A DNA stretch of 64,000 nucleotides from Telluria antibiotica (GTDB taxonomy: Bacteria; Pseudomonadota; Gammaproteobacteria; Burkholderiales; Burkholderiaceae_D), in the NCBI RefSeq assembly GCF_011682055.1, contig NZ_JAAQOM010000001.1:674010-738009 (forward strand), in the 5' to 3' direction. The number at the start of each line of letters is the position of its first letter. Position 1 is the first letter of the stretch. Positions 21,437 through 32,200 of the stretch are shown piece after piece. Position numbers and translations under genes: made by a program. The notes under the pieces are model-generated. The model saw nothing but the letters and a program-made list of their open reading frames with translations. It made no database searches and was not told where the DNA came from.

Positions 21437-22153
21437 TTAAACGTGTACGAGTGTACCCTCGTCCTCGCCCATGATCACGCGCTTGAGCGCACCCGGCTTG
21501 ACGATCGAGAACACCTTGATCGGCAGCTTCTGGTCGCGGCACAGGGCGAACGCCGTGGCGTCCATCACCTGCAGGTGCTTGGCGATCGCTTCGTCGAACG
21601 AGATCTGTTCGTAGCGGGTCGCGTGCGGGTCCTTCTTCGGATCGGCAGTATATACGCCATCGACCTTGGTTGCCTTCAGGACGATCTCGGCCGAGATTTC
21701 CGAGCCGCGCAGCGCGGCGGCCGTGTCGGTGGTGAAGAACGGGTTGCCGGTGCCGGCGGCGAACACGACGACCTTGCCCTCTTCCAGGTATTGCAGCGCC
21801 TTCGGGCGCACGTACGGCTCGACCACCTGCTCGATGCCGATCGCGGACATCACGCGGGCGGTGATGCCCTGCTGGCGCATGGCGTCGGCCAGCGCGAGCG
21901 CATTCATCACGGTGGCCAGCATCCCCATGTAGTCGGCCGTCGCGCGGTCCATGCCTTGCGCGCCAGGCGCCACGCCGCGGAAGATGTTGCCGCCGCCAAT
22001 CACCACAGCCAGTTCCACACCCAGCTTCGACACTTCCGCAACGTCGGCAACCATGCGCTCGATGGTGGCGCGGTTGATGCCAAACGGATCGTCGCCCATC
22101 AGCGCTTCGCCAGACAGTTTGAGGAGGACTCGTTGGTAGGCTGGTTTTGTCAT
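21437..22153 (-). CDS. pyrH: Uridylate kinase
   Basis: PyrH phosphorylates UMP to UDP. The protein has 238 residues from the ATG at 22153, with AGGAG about 8 nt upstream; an in-frame extension of 7 residues exists but lacks such a site. Motifs include [46 protein letters not shown] and [17 protein letters not shown]. It is followed by frr. It is separated from tsf by a terminator and a REP pair, so it probably has its own promoter. Confidence 0.97.
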   Translation of the reverse strand: MTKPAYQRVLLKLSGEALMGDDPFGINRATIERMVADVAEVSKLGVELAVVIGGGNIFRGVAPGAQGMDRATADYMGMLATVMNALALADAMRQQGITARVMSAIGIEQVVEPYVRPKALQYLEEGKVVVFAAGTGNPFFTTDTAAALRGSEISAEIVLKATKVDGVYTADPKKDPHATRYEQISFDEAIAKHLQVMDATAFALCRDQKLPIKVFSIVKPGALKRVIMGEDEGTLVHV

Positions 22154-22201
22154 GAATGGGGCTCCTGTGATCATTGAATGTTTCGAATTCGGTACTGCTG
22201 A

Positions 22202-22316
22202 CGTAGGGTGGGCTCCCCTGAGCCCACGCGGAACGCCATGCCGCTACAAGCATGATGTTCGCATGACGCCAACGTGACGCATATGTCATGCGTGGGCACG
22301 GGGTGCCCACCCTACG
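22202..22316. repeat. REP-like palindrome pair, about 60 bases apart
   Basis: A forward unit (22202-22231, GTAGGGTGGGCTCCCCTGAG start) and a reverse unit (22291-22316, GGGCACGGGGTGCCCACCCT core) flank a 60-base spacer. Together they could form one large inverted structure in the pyrH upstream region, just beyond the tsf terminator. Confidence 0.85.
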
Positions 22317-22324
22317 ACCGTTAC

Positions 22325-22347
22325 AAAAACGGGCCTTGCGGCCCGTT
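22325..22347 (-). terminator. Rho-independent terminator of tsf
   Basis: On the minus strand ACGGGCC-GCAA-GGCCCGT followed by TTTTG lies 8 bases after the tsf stop. This is a textbook tetraloop terminator. Confidence 0.92.
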
Positions 22348-22354
22348 CTGTTTA

Positions 22355-23263
22355 TTACTGCTTGGCGGCAGCCATCTGGGCTGCGACCTCTGCTGCGAAG
22401 TCGTCGACTTTCTTCTCGATGCCTTCGCCGACCACGTACATCGTGAACGCTTTCACGGTGGTGTTGGCGGCCTTCAGCATCTGTTCCACGCTCTGCTTGT
22501 CGTTCTTCACGAAAGCCTGGTTGAACAGCGACACTTCCTTCAGGTACTTCTGCACCGAACCGTCGATACGCTTGGCGACGATCTCGGCCGACTGCGGCTG
22601 CTTGCCTTCGGCGACGGCCTTGTCGGCGTCTTCCTTGGCTTTCAGCTGAGCAACCGAACGCTCTTTCTCGATCAGCTCGGCCGGCACTTGCTCAGCCGAC
22701 AGGGAGACCGGCTTCATCGCGGCGATGTGCATGGCGACGTCCTTGCCGACTTGCTCGTCGGCGCCATCGTAGTCGACGATCACGCCGATGCGCGAGCCGT
22801 GCAGGTACGAAGCCAGCTTGCCGGTCGTTTCGAAGCGCTGGAAACGGCGAACCGTCATATTCTCGCCGATTTTACCGATCAGTGCCGTACGCACGTCGTC
22901 GAAGGTCTTGCCGTCGACCGGCAGCGCGGCCAGGGCAGCGACGTCGGCCGGGTTGTTCTCGGCAACCAGCTTGGCAGCCAGGTTGGCCATGGCCATGAAC
23001 TCGTCGTTCTTGGCGACGAAGTCGGTTTCGCTGTTGATTTCCACCAGCGCGCCGATGTTGCCGGCGACGTAGGCCGTCACGACGCCTTCGGCCGTGATGC
23101 GCGATGCCGCTTTCGATGCCTTGCCGCCCAGCTTGACGCGCAGGATCTCTTCGGCACGCGCCATGTCGCCATCGGCTTCGTTCAGTGCCTTCTTGCATTC
23201 CATCATCGGTGCGTCGGTCTTCGCGCGCAGTTCGCCCACCATCGCTGCAGTAATCGCTGCCAT
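22355..23263 (-). CDS. tsf: Elongation factor Ts
   Basis: EF-Ts recycles EF-Tu by releasing GDP. From the ATG at 23263 it has 302 residues, with AGGAGAAATGAC just upstream; the longer frame upstream lacks a ribosome site. The family start [20 protein letters not shown] and [19 protein letters not shown] is followed by the EF-Tu-contacting TDFVAKN motif. It lies in the rpsB-tsf operon, with an attenuator-like hairpin between the two genes. Confidence 0.97.
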   Translation of the reverse strand: MAAITAAMVGELRAKTDAPMMECKKALNEADGDMARAEEILRVKLGGKASKAASRITAEGVVTAYVAGNIGALVEINSETDFVAKNDEFMAMANLAAKLVAENNPADVAALAALPVDGKTFDDVRTALIGKIGENMTVRRFQRFETTGKLASYLHGSRIGVIVDYDGADEQVGKDVAMHIAAMKPVSLSAEQVPAELIEKERSVAQLKAKEDADKAVAEGKQPQSAEIVAKRIDGSVQKYLKEVSLFNQAFVKNDKQSVEQMLKAANTTVKAFTMYVVGEGIEKKVDDFAAEVAAQMAAAKQ

Positions 23264-23340
23264 GTCATTTCTCCTAATATCGGAGCAAGCCGTCGATGCG
23301 ACGTCTTGCAAAATTGTTGATCTGTCCAGGAATTGCTTGC

Positions 23341-23377
23341 AAAAAGGGGCGCTCGATCTTAGGCTCGGCGCCCCTTT
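23341..23377 (-). terminator. Attenuator-like hairpin between rpsB and tsf
   Basis: GGGGCGC pairs with GCGCCCC (7 bp), with extra inner pairs, and on the minus strand the stem is followed by T5. It lies in the rpsB-tsf gap. A partial terminator here would give more S2 message than EF-Ts message. Confidence 0.75.
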
Positions 23378-23407
23378 ACTGCTCAGCGGGCCAGGGCCCG
23401 CCGGGAA

Positions 23408-24154
23408 TTAAGCTTGCTCGGAAACTTCGACGAAGTCGTCGGCCGACTTGACCATCTCGACCACTTCGTTCGACGCGTTCGCACGGCCTTCCAGGATCGC
23501 ATCGGCGACGCCGCGTGCGTACAGGGTGATGGCCTTCGACGAGTCGTCGTTACCCGGGATGACGTGCGTCACGCCTTCCGGCGAGTGGTTGGTGTCGACC
23601 ACGCCGATGACCGGAATGCCCAGCTTGCCGGCTTCCGTGACGGCGCCCTTGTGGTAGCCGACGTCCACGACGAAGATCGCGTCCGGCACGCCCTGCAGGT
23701 CCTTGATGCCGCCGATCGATTTCTGCAGCTTTTCCAGTTCGCGCGAGAACATCAGCGCTTCTTTCTTGCTCATCTTCTCGACTTCACCCGACTCGATGGC
23801 GGCTTCCATGTCCTTCAGGCGCTTGATCGAGGTCTTGATGGTCTTGAAGTTGGTCAGCATGCCGCCCAGCCAGCGCTGGTCGACGTACGGCACACCGGCG
23901 CGCTGCGCTTCGGCGGCGATGATGTCGCGAGCCTGGCGCTTCGTGCCCACCAGCAGGATCGTGCCGCGGTTGGCGGCGATCTGCTTGATGGTCTTCATCG
24001 CATCCTGGTACATCGCCATGGTTTTTTCCAGGTTGATGATGTGGATCTTGTTGCGATGACCGAAGATGAACGGGGCCATTTTCGGGTTCCAGAAACGGGT
24101 CTGGTGGCCGAAGTGAACACCGGCTTCCAGCATTTCGCGCATAGTGACAGACAT
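23408..24154 (-). CDS. rpsB: 30S ribosomal protein S2
   Basis: S2 is a structural protein of the 30S subunit. From the ATG at 24154 it has 248 residues. Landmarks are [57 protein letters not shown] and [20 protein letters not shown]. The ORF can be extended 14 codons upstream, but CTGGAGAATTACA before this ATG fits better. It is transcribed from a strong promoter about 160 bases upstream. Confidence 0.97.
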   Translation of the reverse strand: MSVTMREMLEAGVHFGHQTRFWNPKMAPFIFGHRNKIHIINLEKTMAMYQDAMKTIKQIAANRGTILLVGTKRQARDIIAAEAQRAGVPYVDQRWLGGMLTNFKTIKTSIKRLKDMEAAIESGEVEKMSKKEALMFSRELEKLQKSIGGIKDLQGVPDAIFVVDVGYHKGAVTEAGKLGIPVIGVVDTNHSPEGVTHVIPGNDDSSKAITLYARGVADAILEGRANASNEVVEMVKSADDFVEVSEQA

Positions 24155-24311
24155 TGTAATTCTCCAGGGTTGGTTCTTGAATGACGGCCAGTCCACCCTT
24201 GACGGGCACCCTTGTCGACCGCATTCGCGATTTAAAAATGAGACCGTGGCTTGAAACCATCAAAACACGGCTTTTCACGAGCTTGCCCGATACGAACACG
24301 AGCAACCCGAG

Positions 24312-24340
24312 ATTCTAGCGGGATTTGACACGAATTTCAA
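24312..24340 (-). promoter_or_regulatory. Sigma-70 promoter of rpsB
   Basis: On the minus strand TTGAAA and TAGAAT are separated by exactly 17 bases. The predicted start lies about 150 bases before rpsB, leaving a long leader in which S2 autoregulation, known in other bacteria, could act. Confidence 0.8.
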
Positions 24341-24377
24341 GCTTGCGCACATTTCCGCCCGCGCACCCCGGATCAGT

Positions 24378-24404
24378 GGGCCGGCCAGGGGCTGGCCCGG
24401 CCCC
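24378..24404. repeat. GC-rich palindrome upstream of map
   Basis: GGGCCGGCCA and TGGCCCGGCCC form a long stem with a GGGGC loop, between the divergent rpsB and map promoters. It overlaps the place where the map -35 box would lie. Confidence 0.5.
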
Positions 24405-24417
24405 GCCTTGAATCACT

Positions 24418-24423
24418 TATAAT
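24418..24423 (+). promoter_or_regulatory. -10 box of map promoter
   Basis: A perfect TATAAT lies 35 bases before the map ATG. No good -35 box is found at 17 bases; that position falls in a GC-rich palindrome. Confidence 0.5.
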
Positions 24424-24457
24424 GGTTGATACAGAACACATTGCAGAACGGATCACC

Positions 24458-25282
24458 ATGACCATCTCCATCAAGACCCCGGAAGACATCGACGGCATGC
24501 GCATCGCGGGCCGCCTCGGTGCCGAGGTGCTCGACTACATCACCCCGTTCGTCAAGGCGGGCGTCACGACCGGCGAACTCGACCGTCTGTGCCATGAATA
24601 CATGGTCAACGTGCAAGGCACCGTCCCCGCGCCGCTGAATTACGCGCCACCCGGTTATCCGCCGTTCCCGAAAGCCGTCTGCACGTCCGTCAACGACGTG
24701 ATCTGCCATGGCATTCCGGGCGACAAGGTCCTCAAGAACGGCGACGTCGTCAACATCGACGTCACCGTCATCACGAAGGATGGTTATCACGGCGACAACA
24801 GCCGAATGTTCTTCATCGGCGAGCCGTCGAAGCTGGCGCGCCGCCTGACGGACATCACCTATGAATGCATGTGGCTGGGCATTGCCAAAGTGAAACCGGG
24901 CGCGCACCTGGGCGACATCGGCCACGCGATCCAGCAGCACGCGGAAAACGCCGGCTATTCGGTCGTGCGCGAATTCTGCGGCCACGGCATCGGCAAGGTG
25001 TTCCACGAAGAGCCGCAGGTGCTGCACTACGGCCGCCCCGGCACCGGCGAGGAGCTGAAGGCCGGCATGATCTTCACGATCGAGCCGATGATCAACGCGG
25101 GCCGCCGCGAGATCCGCGAAATGCCGGACGGCTGGACCATCAAGACGAAGGACCGCAGCTTGTCCGCCCAGTGGGAACACATGATCCTCGTGACGGAGAC
25201 GGGCTACGAGGTGCTGACCACGTCGGCCGGCACGCCGCCCCCGCCCGCCATCGCACAACCGAAAGACGCCGTCGCCGCCTGA
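24458..25282 (+). CDS. map: Methionine aminopeptidase, type I
   Basis: MetAP removes the initiator Met from new proteins after deformylation. Starting at the ATG at 24458 (MTISIKTPEDIDGMRIAGR), the protein has 274 residues. The ligands of the dimetal site are visible: Asp in VNIDVTV, Asp in HGDNSRMF, His in GHGIGKVFHEEP, Glu in FTIEPMIN and Glu in QWEHMILVTE, plus the substrate His in DVICHGIPGD. A short Pro/Ala-rich tail follows. It is divergent from rpsB and leads into glnD 57 bases later. Confidence 0.97.
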   Translation: MTISIKTPEDIDGMRIAGRLGAEVLDYITPFVKAGVTTGELDRLCHEYMVNVQGTVPAPLNYAPPGYPPFPKAVCTSVNDVICHGIPGDKVLKNGDVVNIDVTVITKDGYHGDNSRMFFIGEPSKLARRLTDITYECMWLGIAKVKPGAHLGDIGHAIQQHAENAGYSVVREFCGHGIGKVFHEEPQVLHYGRPGTGEELKAGMIFTIEPMINAGRREIREMPDGWTIKTKDRSLSAQWEHMILVTETGYEVLTTSAGTPPPPAIAQPKDAVAA

Positions 25283-25339
25283 TCCGTAACCCGTGCGGCC
25301 GGTGCGCCGGCCGCGTTCCGCCGCCCCTATCGAACCGCC

Positions 25340-27931
25340 ATGTCCACCGCCACCATCGCCCCGCCACAGCCCCTGCAGCCGCTGCAACTGAAGCAGCGCC
25401 TGAAGGCCGAACGCCAGCACGTCATCGCCGAGTTCCGCGAGAACGGCAAGCCGGAAAAACTGTTGCGCGGCCTGCGCCACAGCGTCGACGGCGTGCTGAC
25501 GGACGCCTGGCACGCGGCGGGCCTGCCCGCCAACGCGGCCCTCGTGGGCGTCGGCGGTTACGGGCGCGGCGAACTGTTCCCCTGCTCCGACGTCGACCTG
25601 CTGATCCTGCTGGGCACGCCGCCGGACGCGATCGTGCAGGCCAAGCTGGAAAACTTCGTGCAGCTCCTGTGGGACCTGGGCCTGGAAATCGGCCACAGCA
25701 TCCGCACCGTCGACGAATGCATGACGGAGTCGGCGGCCGACATCACGGTGCAGACGAGCCTGCTCGAAGCGCGCCTCGTGACGGGCAGCATGACGGTATT
25801 CGGCGAGCTGCAGCACCGCTACGACGCCGCGATGGACCCGCAAGCCTTCTTCCAGGCCAAGACGGCCGAGATGCGGCTGCGCCACGCCAAGTATGAATTC
25901 ACGCCGTTTTCGCTGGAGCCGAACGTCAAGGAAAGCCCGGGCGCCCTGCGCGACCTGCAGGTGATCCTGTGGGTCGCGAAGGCGGCGGGCCTCGGCAATT
26001 CCTGGACCCAGCTTGCCATCCGCGGCCTGATCACGCGCGAGGAAGCACGCCAGCTGATGGAAAAGGAATACGCGTTCAAGGACATCCGCGTGCGCCTGCA
26101 CCTGCAGACGAACCGGCGCGAAGACCGCCTCGTGTTCGACGTCCAGACGGCGATCGCGGAAACGTTCGGCCTCGCGACGACGGGCACGGGCCTGGGCGCG
26201 CGCCGCGCCAGCGAATACCTGATGCAGCGTTATTACTGGGCTGCGAAGACCGTCACCCAGCTGAACACGATCCTGCTGCAGAACATCGAGGCACACCTGT
26301 TCCCCACCCCGTCGCAGCCGGTGCCGATCAATCCGCGCTTCAACGAGGTGGGCGGCTTCATCGACATCGCCGCCGACGCCACGTTCGAAGCGACGCCAGC
26401 GGCCGTGCTGGAAATCTTCGTGCTGATGACGGAGCGTCCGGACATCAAGGGCATGACGGCGCGCACGATGCGCGCGCTGTGGCATGCGCGCACCCTCATC
26501 GACGACGCGTTCCGGCACGACCCGCAGCACCGCGCGCTGTTCCTGCGCGTACTGCAGGCGCCCAGCGGCCTCGTGCACGCGCTGCGCCGCATGAACGACA
26601 TGGGCATCCTCGGCCGCTACCTGCCGAACTTCCGCCGCATCATCGGCCAGATGCAGCACGACCTGTTCCACGTGTACACGGTCGACCAGCACATCATGAT
26701 GGTCGTGCGGAACATGCGCCGCTTCACGATGACGGAGCACGCGCACGAATACCCGTTCTGCAGCCAACTGATCGCCAACTTCCGCGACCGCTGGCTGCTG
26801 TACGTGGCCGCTTTGTTCCACGACATCGCCAAGGGCCGCGGCGGCGACCACTCGGAACTGGGCAAGACGGACGCGCTGGAATTCTGCCGCGACCACGGCC
26901 TGTCCGACGAGGACACGGAACTCGTCGTGTTCCTCGTCGAGCACCACCTGACGATGTCCGTCGTCGCCCAGAAGCAGGACTTGTCCGACCCGGACGTGAT
27001 CCAGTCGTTCGCCCGCCTCGTGCGCGACGAGCGCCACCTGACGGCGCTGTACCTGCTGACCGTGGCCGACATCCGCGGCACGAGCCCGAAGGTGTGGAAC
27101 GCGTGGAAGGCCAAGCTGCTGGAAGACCTGTACAAGATGACGTTGCGCGTCCTGGGCGGCGAGCCGCCGTCCGCCGACCGCGAACTGCGCGCGCGCCAGC
27201 AGGAAGCGCTGGCCACCCTGCGCCTGTTCGGCCTTCCTGCGGACGCGCACGAAGCCCTGTGGAAGCAGCTCGACATGGCCTACTTCCTGCGCCACGATGC
27301 GTCCGACATCGCCTGGCAGACGCGCTGCCTGTACGACAAGCTGGGGCGCGACAAGCCCGTCGTGAAATCGCGCCTGGCACCGATCGGCGAAGGCTTGCAG
27401 GTGACGATCTTCGTGAAAGACCAGCCCGACCTGTTCGCGCGCATCTGCAGCTATTTCGACCGCAAGAATTTTTCGATCCTCGACGCCAAGATCCACACGA
27501 CGAAGGACGGCTACGCGCTCGACACGTTCCTCATCACGGACGAGCATTTCGCCAACAGCTACCGCGACATCATCAACCTGATCGAGCACGAGCTGTGCGA
27601 AGTGCTCGTGCGCCAGGAACCGCTGTCGCCGCCGCTGCGGGGCCGGCTGTCGCGCATGTCGCGCACCTTCCCCATCACGCCGACCGTGGACATGCGTCCC
27701 GACGAGCGCGGTCAGTTCTGGGTGCTGTCGATCGGCGCGAACGACCGCAACGGCCTGCTGTACGCGATTGCGAACGTGCTCGCGCGCTATCGCATCAACC
27801 TGCACACCGCGAAGATCATGACCCTCGGCGAGCGCGTCGAGGACGTATTCCTCATCGACGGCCAGGCGCTGAACAACCAGCGCATGCAGGTGCAGCTGGA
27901 GACCGAGCTGCTGGACGCCGTCAAGATTTGA
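25340..27931 (+). CDS. glnD: Bifunctional PII uridylyltransferase/uridylyl-removing enzyme
   Basis: GlnD adds UMP to PII proteins when glutamine is low and removes it when glutamine is high. It has 863 residues. The nucleotidyltransferase site is in GGYGRGELFPCSDVDLLILL (about 72-95), the HD hydrolase in AALFHDIAKGRGGDHSELG (about 490-510), and two C-terminal ACT domains sense glutamine (about 690-770 and 798-863: VTIFVKDQPDLFARICSYF; LSIGANDRNGLLYAIANVL). The map-glnD order is common in proteobacteria. Confidence 0.97.
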   Translation: MSTATIAPPQPLQPLQLKQRLKAERQHVIAEFRENGKPEKLLRGLRHSVDGVLTDAWHAAGLPANAALVGVGGYGRGELFPCSDVDLLILLGTPPDAIVQAKLENFVQLLWDLGLEIGHSIRTVDECMTESAADITVQTSLLEARLVTGSMTVFGELQHRYDAAMDPQAFFQAKTAEMRLRHAKYEFTPFSLEPNVKESPGALRDLQVILWVAKAAGLGNSWTQLAIRGLITREEARQLMEKEYAFKDIRVRLHLQTNRREDRLVFDVQTAIAETFGLATTGTGLGARRASEYLMQRYYWAAKTVTQLNTILLQNIEAHLFPTPSQPVPINPRFNEVGGFIDIAADATFEATPAAVLEIFVLMTERPDIKGMTARTMRALWHARTLIDDAFRHDPQHRALFLRVLQAPSGLVHALRRMNDMGILGRYLPNFRRIIGQMQHDLFHVYTVDQHIMMVVRNMRRFTMTEHAHEYPFCSQLIANFRDRWLLYVAALFHDIAKGRGGDHSELGKTDALEFCRDHGLSDEDTELVVFLVEHHLTMSVVAQKQDLSDPDVIQSFARLVRDERHLTALYLLTVADIRGTSPKVWNAWKAKLLEDLYKMTLRVLGGEPPSADRELRARQQEALATLRLFGLPADAHEALWKQLDMAYFLRHDASDIAWQTRCLYDKLGRDKPVVKSRLAPIGEGLQVTIFVKDQPDLFARICSYFDRKNFSILDAKIHTTKDGYALDTFLITDEHFANSYRDIINLIEHELCEVLVRQEPLSPPLRGRLSRMSRTFPITPTVDMRPDERGQFWVLSIGANDRNGLLYAIANVLARYRINLHTAKIMTLGERVEDVFLIDGQALNNQRMQVQLETELLDAVKI

Positions 27932-27961
27932 TTTGTTTGTTTTATTGAAGTTGAAGTGACC

Positions 27962-28708
27962 ATGACCGAACCCGTACGCCTGTCCAAACGCATGTCCGAA
28001 CTTGGCCTCTCGTCCCGCCGCGAGGCGGACGAGTGGATCGCGAAAGGCTGGGTGCGCGTCGACGGCCAGGTCGTGTCCGAGCTCGGCAGCAAAGTCTTGC
28101 CGCACCAGAAAATCACCGTCGAGCGCCAGGCCGCCGCCCAGCAGGCGAAGCGCGTGACCGTCCTGTTGAACAAGCCTGTCGGCTTTGTGAGCGGCCAGGC
28201 GGAGGACGGCTATAAACCGGCCGTCGTGCTCGTCAAGCCGGAAAACCGCTGGGCGGACGATCCGTCGCCCGAGCAATTCCACCCCACGCAACTGAAGTCC
28301 CTGGTGCCGGCCGGCCGCCTCGACATCGATTCCGTCGGCCTGCTCGTCCTCACGCAGGACGGCCGCATCGCGAAGCAGCTGATCGGCGAAGACACGGCCA
28401 TCGAGAAGGAATACCTCGTGCGCGTGCAATACACGAAGCCGGGGCGCCTGCCGGATACGGACCTCAAGAAGCTGAACCACGGCCTATGGATGGACGGCAA
28501 GCCGCTGCTGCCCGCGAAGGTGCGCTGGCAGAACGACGACCAACTCAGCTTCACGTTGAAGGAAGGTCGCAAACGCCAGATCCGCCGCATGTGCGACATG
28601 GTGGGCCTGAAGGTCATCGGCCTCAAACGCGTGCGCATCGGCCGCGTCAAGCTGGGCGATTTGCCGCCTGGACAGTGGCGCTACCTGGGCGCGGACGAGC
28701 GGTTCTGA
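27962..28708 (+). CDS. rRNA pseudouridine synthase, RsuA/RluF-like
   Basis: The protein has 248 residues. An S4 RNA-binding domain (about 5-60: [20 protein letters not shown]) precedes the catalytic domain with [20 protein letters not shown] (the Asp is the nucleophile) and [20 protein letters not shown] near the end. This layout fits the RsuA/RluB/RluF subfamily, and the N-terminus and overall pattern are closest to RluF (23S U2604). The ATG at 27962 is chosen over a GTG two codons upstream. It is 30 bases downstream of glnD. Confidence 0.9.
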   Translation: MTEPVRLSKRMSELGLSSRREADEWIAKGWVRVDGQVVSELGSKVLPHQKITVERQAAAQQAKRVTVLLNKPVGFVSGQAEDGYKPAVVLVKPENRWADDPSPEQFHPTQLKSLVPAGRLDIDSVGLLVLTQDGRIAKQLIGEDTAIEKEYLVRVQYTKPGRLPDTDLKKLNHGLWMDGKPLLPAKVRWQNDDQLSFTLKEGRKRQIRRMCDMVGLKVIGLKRVRIGRVKLGDLPPGQWRYLGADERF

Positions 28709-28753
28709 TCGACGTCGCGCCGGCGGACGCGCGCTGCTCAGTACGCGTGCCGG

Positions 28754-29077
28754 TCAGTGCGCGTGCCGCATCTGCGTCCACGGATCGAGCACGTGCAGCT
28801 CGTTCAGGATGGCCCGTGGGCCCGCAACGGTGCCTCCCGTGTCCAAGTCCCACTCGAGCCTGAGCTTCGACCGTCCACGGCGCAAATCCACGCGCGCGTA
28901 GTCGACCCACGCATCCTCCGCTTCGTATTCGAACGTCTTCATCCAACCTGTGCGCAGCAACGCCTCCAGAGCCTGGCGGAGCGCGAACGGTGGGAGGTCC
29001 GAGATCGTCTCGGGATGTTGTAACTGGGGCTCGCGCAGGACGCCCAGATACCTGACCATATGTGAAATCCACGCCAT
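28754..29077 (-). CDS. Small protein of unknown function
   Basis: This 107-residue, acidic-to-neutral soluble protein has no signal peptide and no recognisable motif. It has a predicted helical first half (FALRQALEALLRTGWMKTF) and a strand-like second half (YARVDLRRGRSKLRLEWDLD). The support is a strong ribosome site (TTGGGAGGCAGCG) and codon use that fits the genome. It is convergent with the pseudouridine synthase gene and is not coupled to the large kinase upstream of it. Function unknown. Confidence 0.5.
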   Translation of the reverse strand: MAWISHMVRYLGVLREPQLQHPETISDLPPFALRQALEALLRTGWMKTFEYEAEDAWVDYARVDLRRGRSKLRLEWDLDTGGTVAGPRAILNELHVLDPWTQMRHAH

Positions 29078-29224
29078 CGCTGCCTCCCAACATCGTTTGA
29101 CGTTGAGATCAGTCTACGCAGCAACTGGCAATATTGACGTTCGCTAACGCACACAGTGAAGTAAATGCGAGTGGCATATGTCACATTTTTGTAACTTATT
29201 GTTTCGCCAAGCCTCCTGGTCGTC

Positions 29225-32200
29225 TCAGGCAAGAATCTGATGCAAGTCCTCGATGCTGACGGGCTTGGTCAGGTGGTGCGAGAATCCGCGGTTGCGCGTC
29301 TGGCGCCGGTCGGCGTCCTGCCCCCATCCGGTCAGCGCGGCGATGCGCACGCCAGCGAAGCGTTCGTCCTGGCGCAGGCGGCGCGCCACTTCGAACCCGT
29401 CCATGCCGGGCATGCCGAGGTCGAGCAGGACGCTGGTCGGCAGGAACGATTCCGCCGCCGCCAGCGCGGCCCGGCCGTCGTAGCAGACACGTACCTCGGC
29501 GCCGTCCGCCTCGAGCAGCAGGCCCAGTGTGTCCGCCGCGTCGCGGTTGTCGTCCACGACAAGGATGCGCTGGCCGTGGAACGGCGCGGCCGGCCGCGCG
29601 TGCCCCAGCTGCGGCACGTCGTCGACGTCGATGGCGGGTGCGAGCGGCAGGCGCACGATGAATTCGCTGCCCTGGCCCGGCCCGGGACTGCGGGCTTCCA
29701 CGGTACCGTGGTGCATCTCGACGAGGCTGCGGACCATCGTCAGGCCAATGCCGAGCCCGCCCTGCCCCCGCCCGGTGGACCGGTGGGCCTGGGCAAACAT
29801 GTCGAACACGCCCGGCAGCGCGTCAGCCGGGATGCCGATACCCGTGTCGCGCACGGTGGCAACGACCTGGTCGTCCTCGCGGCGCACGTCGAACCAGATG
29901 CGGCCGCCCGTGTCCGTGTACTTGGCCGCGTTGTTGAGCAGGTTCGAGAACACCTGCGTCAGGCGCACGCGGTCGGCCTCCAGGACGAGGGGCTGCTCCG
30001 GCAGCGCGACGGCCAGCTGGTGACCCGCCCGGTCGATCAACGGCTGGCTCGTCTCGACGGCGCTGTGGACGATCTCGGTGAACGGCACGCGCTCCAGCTT
30101 GAGGTCGATCTTGCCGCGCGTGATGCGCGACACTTCGAGCAGGTCGTCGACGAGACGCGCCATCTGCTTGACCTGGCGCCCGACCATTTCGACCACGCGG
30201 TCGGACTGGCGCCGGCCATCCGGACGGCGCATCAGCTGCACGGCATTGCTGATCGGAGCCAGGGGGTTGCGCAGTTCGTGGGCCAATGTCGCAAGGAACT
30301 CGTCCTTGCGACGATCGGCCTCCTTTAGGGCCTCCTCGGCCTGCACGGCCCCCGTGATGTCGAGCGAGATGCCGACGTAGCCACGGTGTTCGCCTTCGCC
30401 CGAATACCACGGCGAAGCATGCGATTCGAACCAGTGCCAGCTGCCGCCCTTCACCAGCGTGTGCAAGCGCTGGGTGAAGGTGCCGTTCTTGCGGATGCCG
30501 CCGTACACGTCGCGCAGGTAGGCATCCATGTCGTCCGGCCGCGCGATGTCGGTCCAGCCGCTCGTGCCGGGGCCGGCCGGAGCCTCGTCCGTCACGCAGC
30601 GCTGGTTCAGGTAGATGACGTTGCCGTCGACGTCGAACTGGTACACGAGGGCGGGCGACGCGTCGGCCAGCGCGCGGAACCGCCCTTCGCTCTCGCGCAA
30701 CGCATCCTCGGCGCGCTTGCGCACGGTGATGTCGTGGAACAGGATCGCCACCCGCGGCACCTGGCGCCCGCCCACGGGATAGACGAAGAAATCGTACCAG
30801 CTGGACAGCGGCGGCGAGAAGCATTGCGACCGGCTGGACACGCCCGTGCGCACCACCTGGGCGCACGCGTCGAGCCAGCACGGTTCGTGCTCGGGGCGCA
30901 TGCGCAACTGGCCGGGTCCCACATAGGCGATGTTGGCCATGCGCACGGCGGCCGGATTCGCTTCCGCGTAGTCGAGGCCGACGGCACGTCCGGCATCGTC
31001 GAAGCGCACCGTCGCCAGCAGGAAGCCCTCGTCCATCGCCTCGAACAGCATGCGGTAACGCCGCTCGCTTTCCGCCAGCGCGGCCTGCGTGCGGCGGCGC
31101 TCGTCGACGTCGATGTGCATGCCGACCCATTTGCGCACGCTGCCGTCGCGGTTGAACAGCGGCGCGGCGCGCGCATTGGTCCAGCGCCAGCCGCCCGCGG
31201 CGGACTGCACGCGGAACTCGGCATTGAGCACGCGGCGCGTGCCGACGGCCGCGCGCCATTCGCGCAGCACGTAGGCGCGGTCGTCCGGGTGCACGGCCTC
31301 GATCCAGCCCACGCCCAGCGAGGCCGCTTCCGTCTGTCCCGTGTACGCGGTCCAGCTGGGCGAGCCGATGATGACGCGTCCGTGCGCGTCCGTCTCCCAC
31401 ACCGTCTGCGCGAACCCTTCGACCATCGCGCGGAACCGCTCTTCACTTTCGGCCAGGCGTGCCTCGGTCTCCTTGTTTTCCGTAACGTCGATGACGAACA
31501 GCACGCAGCGCGCGTTCGCGCCCTGGCCCCAGATGCGCGCGGGCGCGAACAGGCCCCACCAGCGGCTGCCGTCCTTGCGCCGCATCTGCTTCGTGTACGG
31601 CGACGTGACGCCGTGGTCGATGAGGTCGCGCAGCGCGCGTGCCGACACGTCCCAGAATTCGGGCGGCGTCATGTCGCGCCAGTTCGGCATCGTGCGCAGC
31701 TCGTCGCACGTATAGCCCGTCATCCGCTCGAACGCCTGGTTGACATCGCGCACCGTGCCGTCGATGTCGAAATACAGCACGCCGACCGTGCCGATGCTGA
31801 GGGTGGCGTCGATGAGGGCCTTGTGCTCGCGCAGCGCGCGCTCGGCCGCGCGGCTTTCCTCGACCTCGCGCTCCAGGTGTTCCTTGCTTTCGAGGACGGG
31901 ACGCAGGCGCTCCTCCACCTTGCGTTCGATCTCGCCGCCGTCCGACCCGGCACGGCCGCCGCCGGCCTGGTGGGCCGCCGCGGCGAACGCGGCGCCGGCG
32001 CGCAGCAGGCGCAGGTCGTCGGCGTCGAAGAGCGCGTCGCCGTCGGCGCCCAGCACGATCCCCACTGCGCCGACGGCACGGCCGCGGATGTGCCACGGGA
32101 CGCCGAGAAATTCACGGGGAGACAGGCCAGTGGAGCGCAGCGACGGGAACTGCTCGGCCGGGTGCTCGAACAGGACGGCGCTGTCGGCCTCGATGGCGAC

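Noticed and set aside
24413..28480. Very long minus-strand open frame opposite map, glnD and the pseudouridine synthase
   Set aside because: It is the antisense shadow of three well-supported genes in a high-GC genome; its composition is His/Arg/Val-rich and shows no domains.
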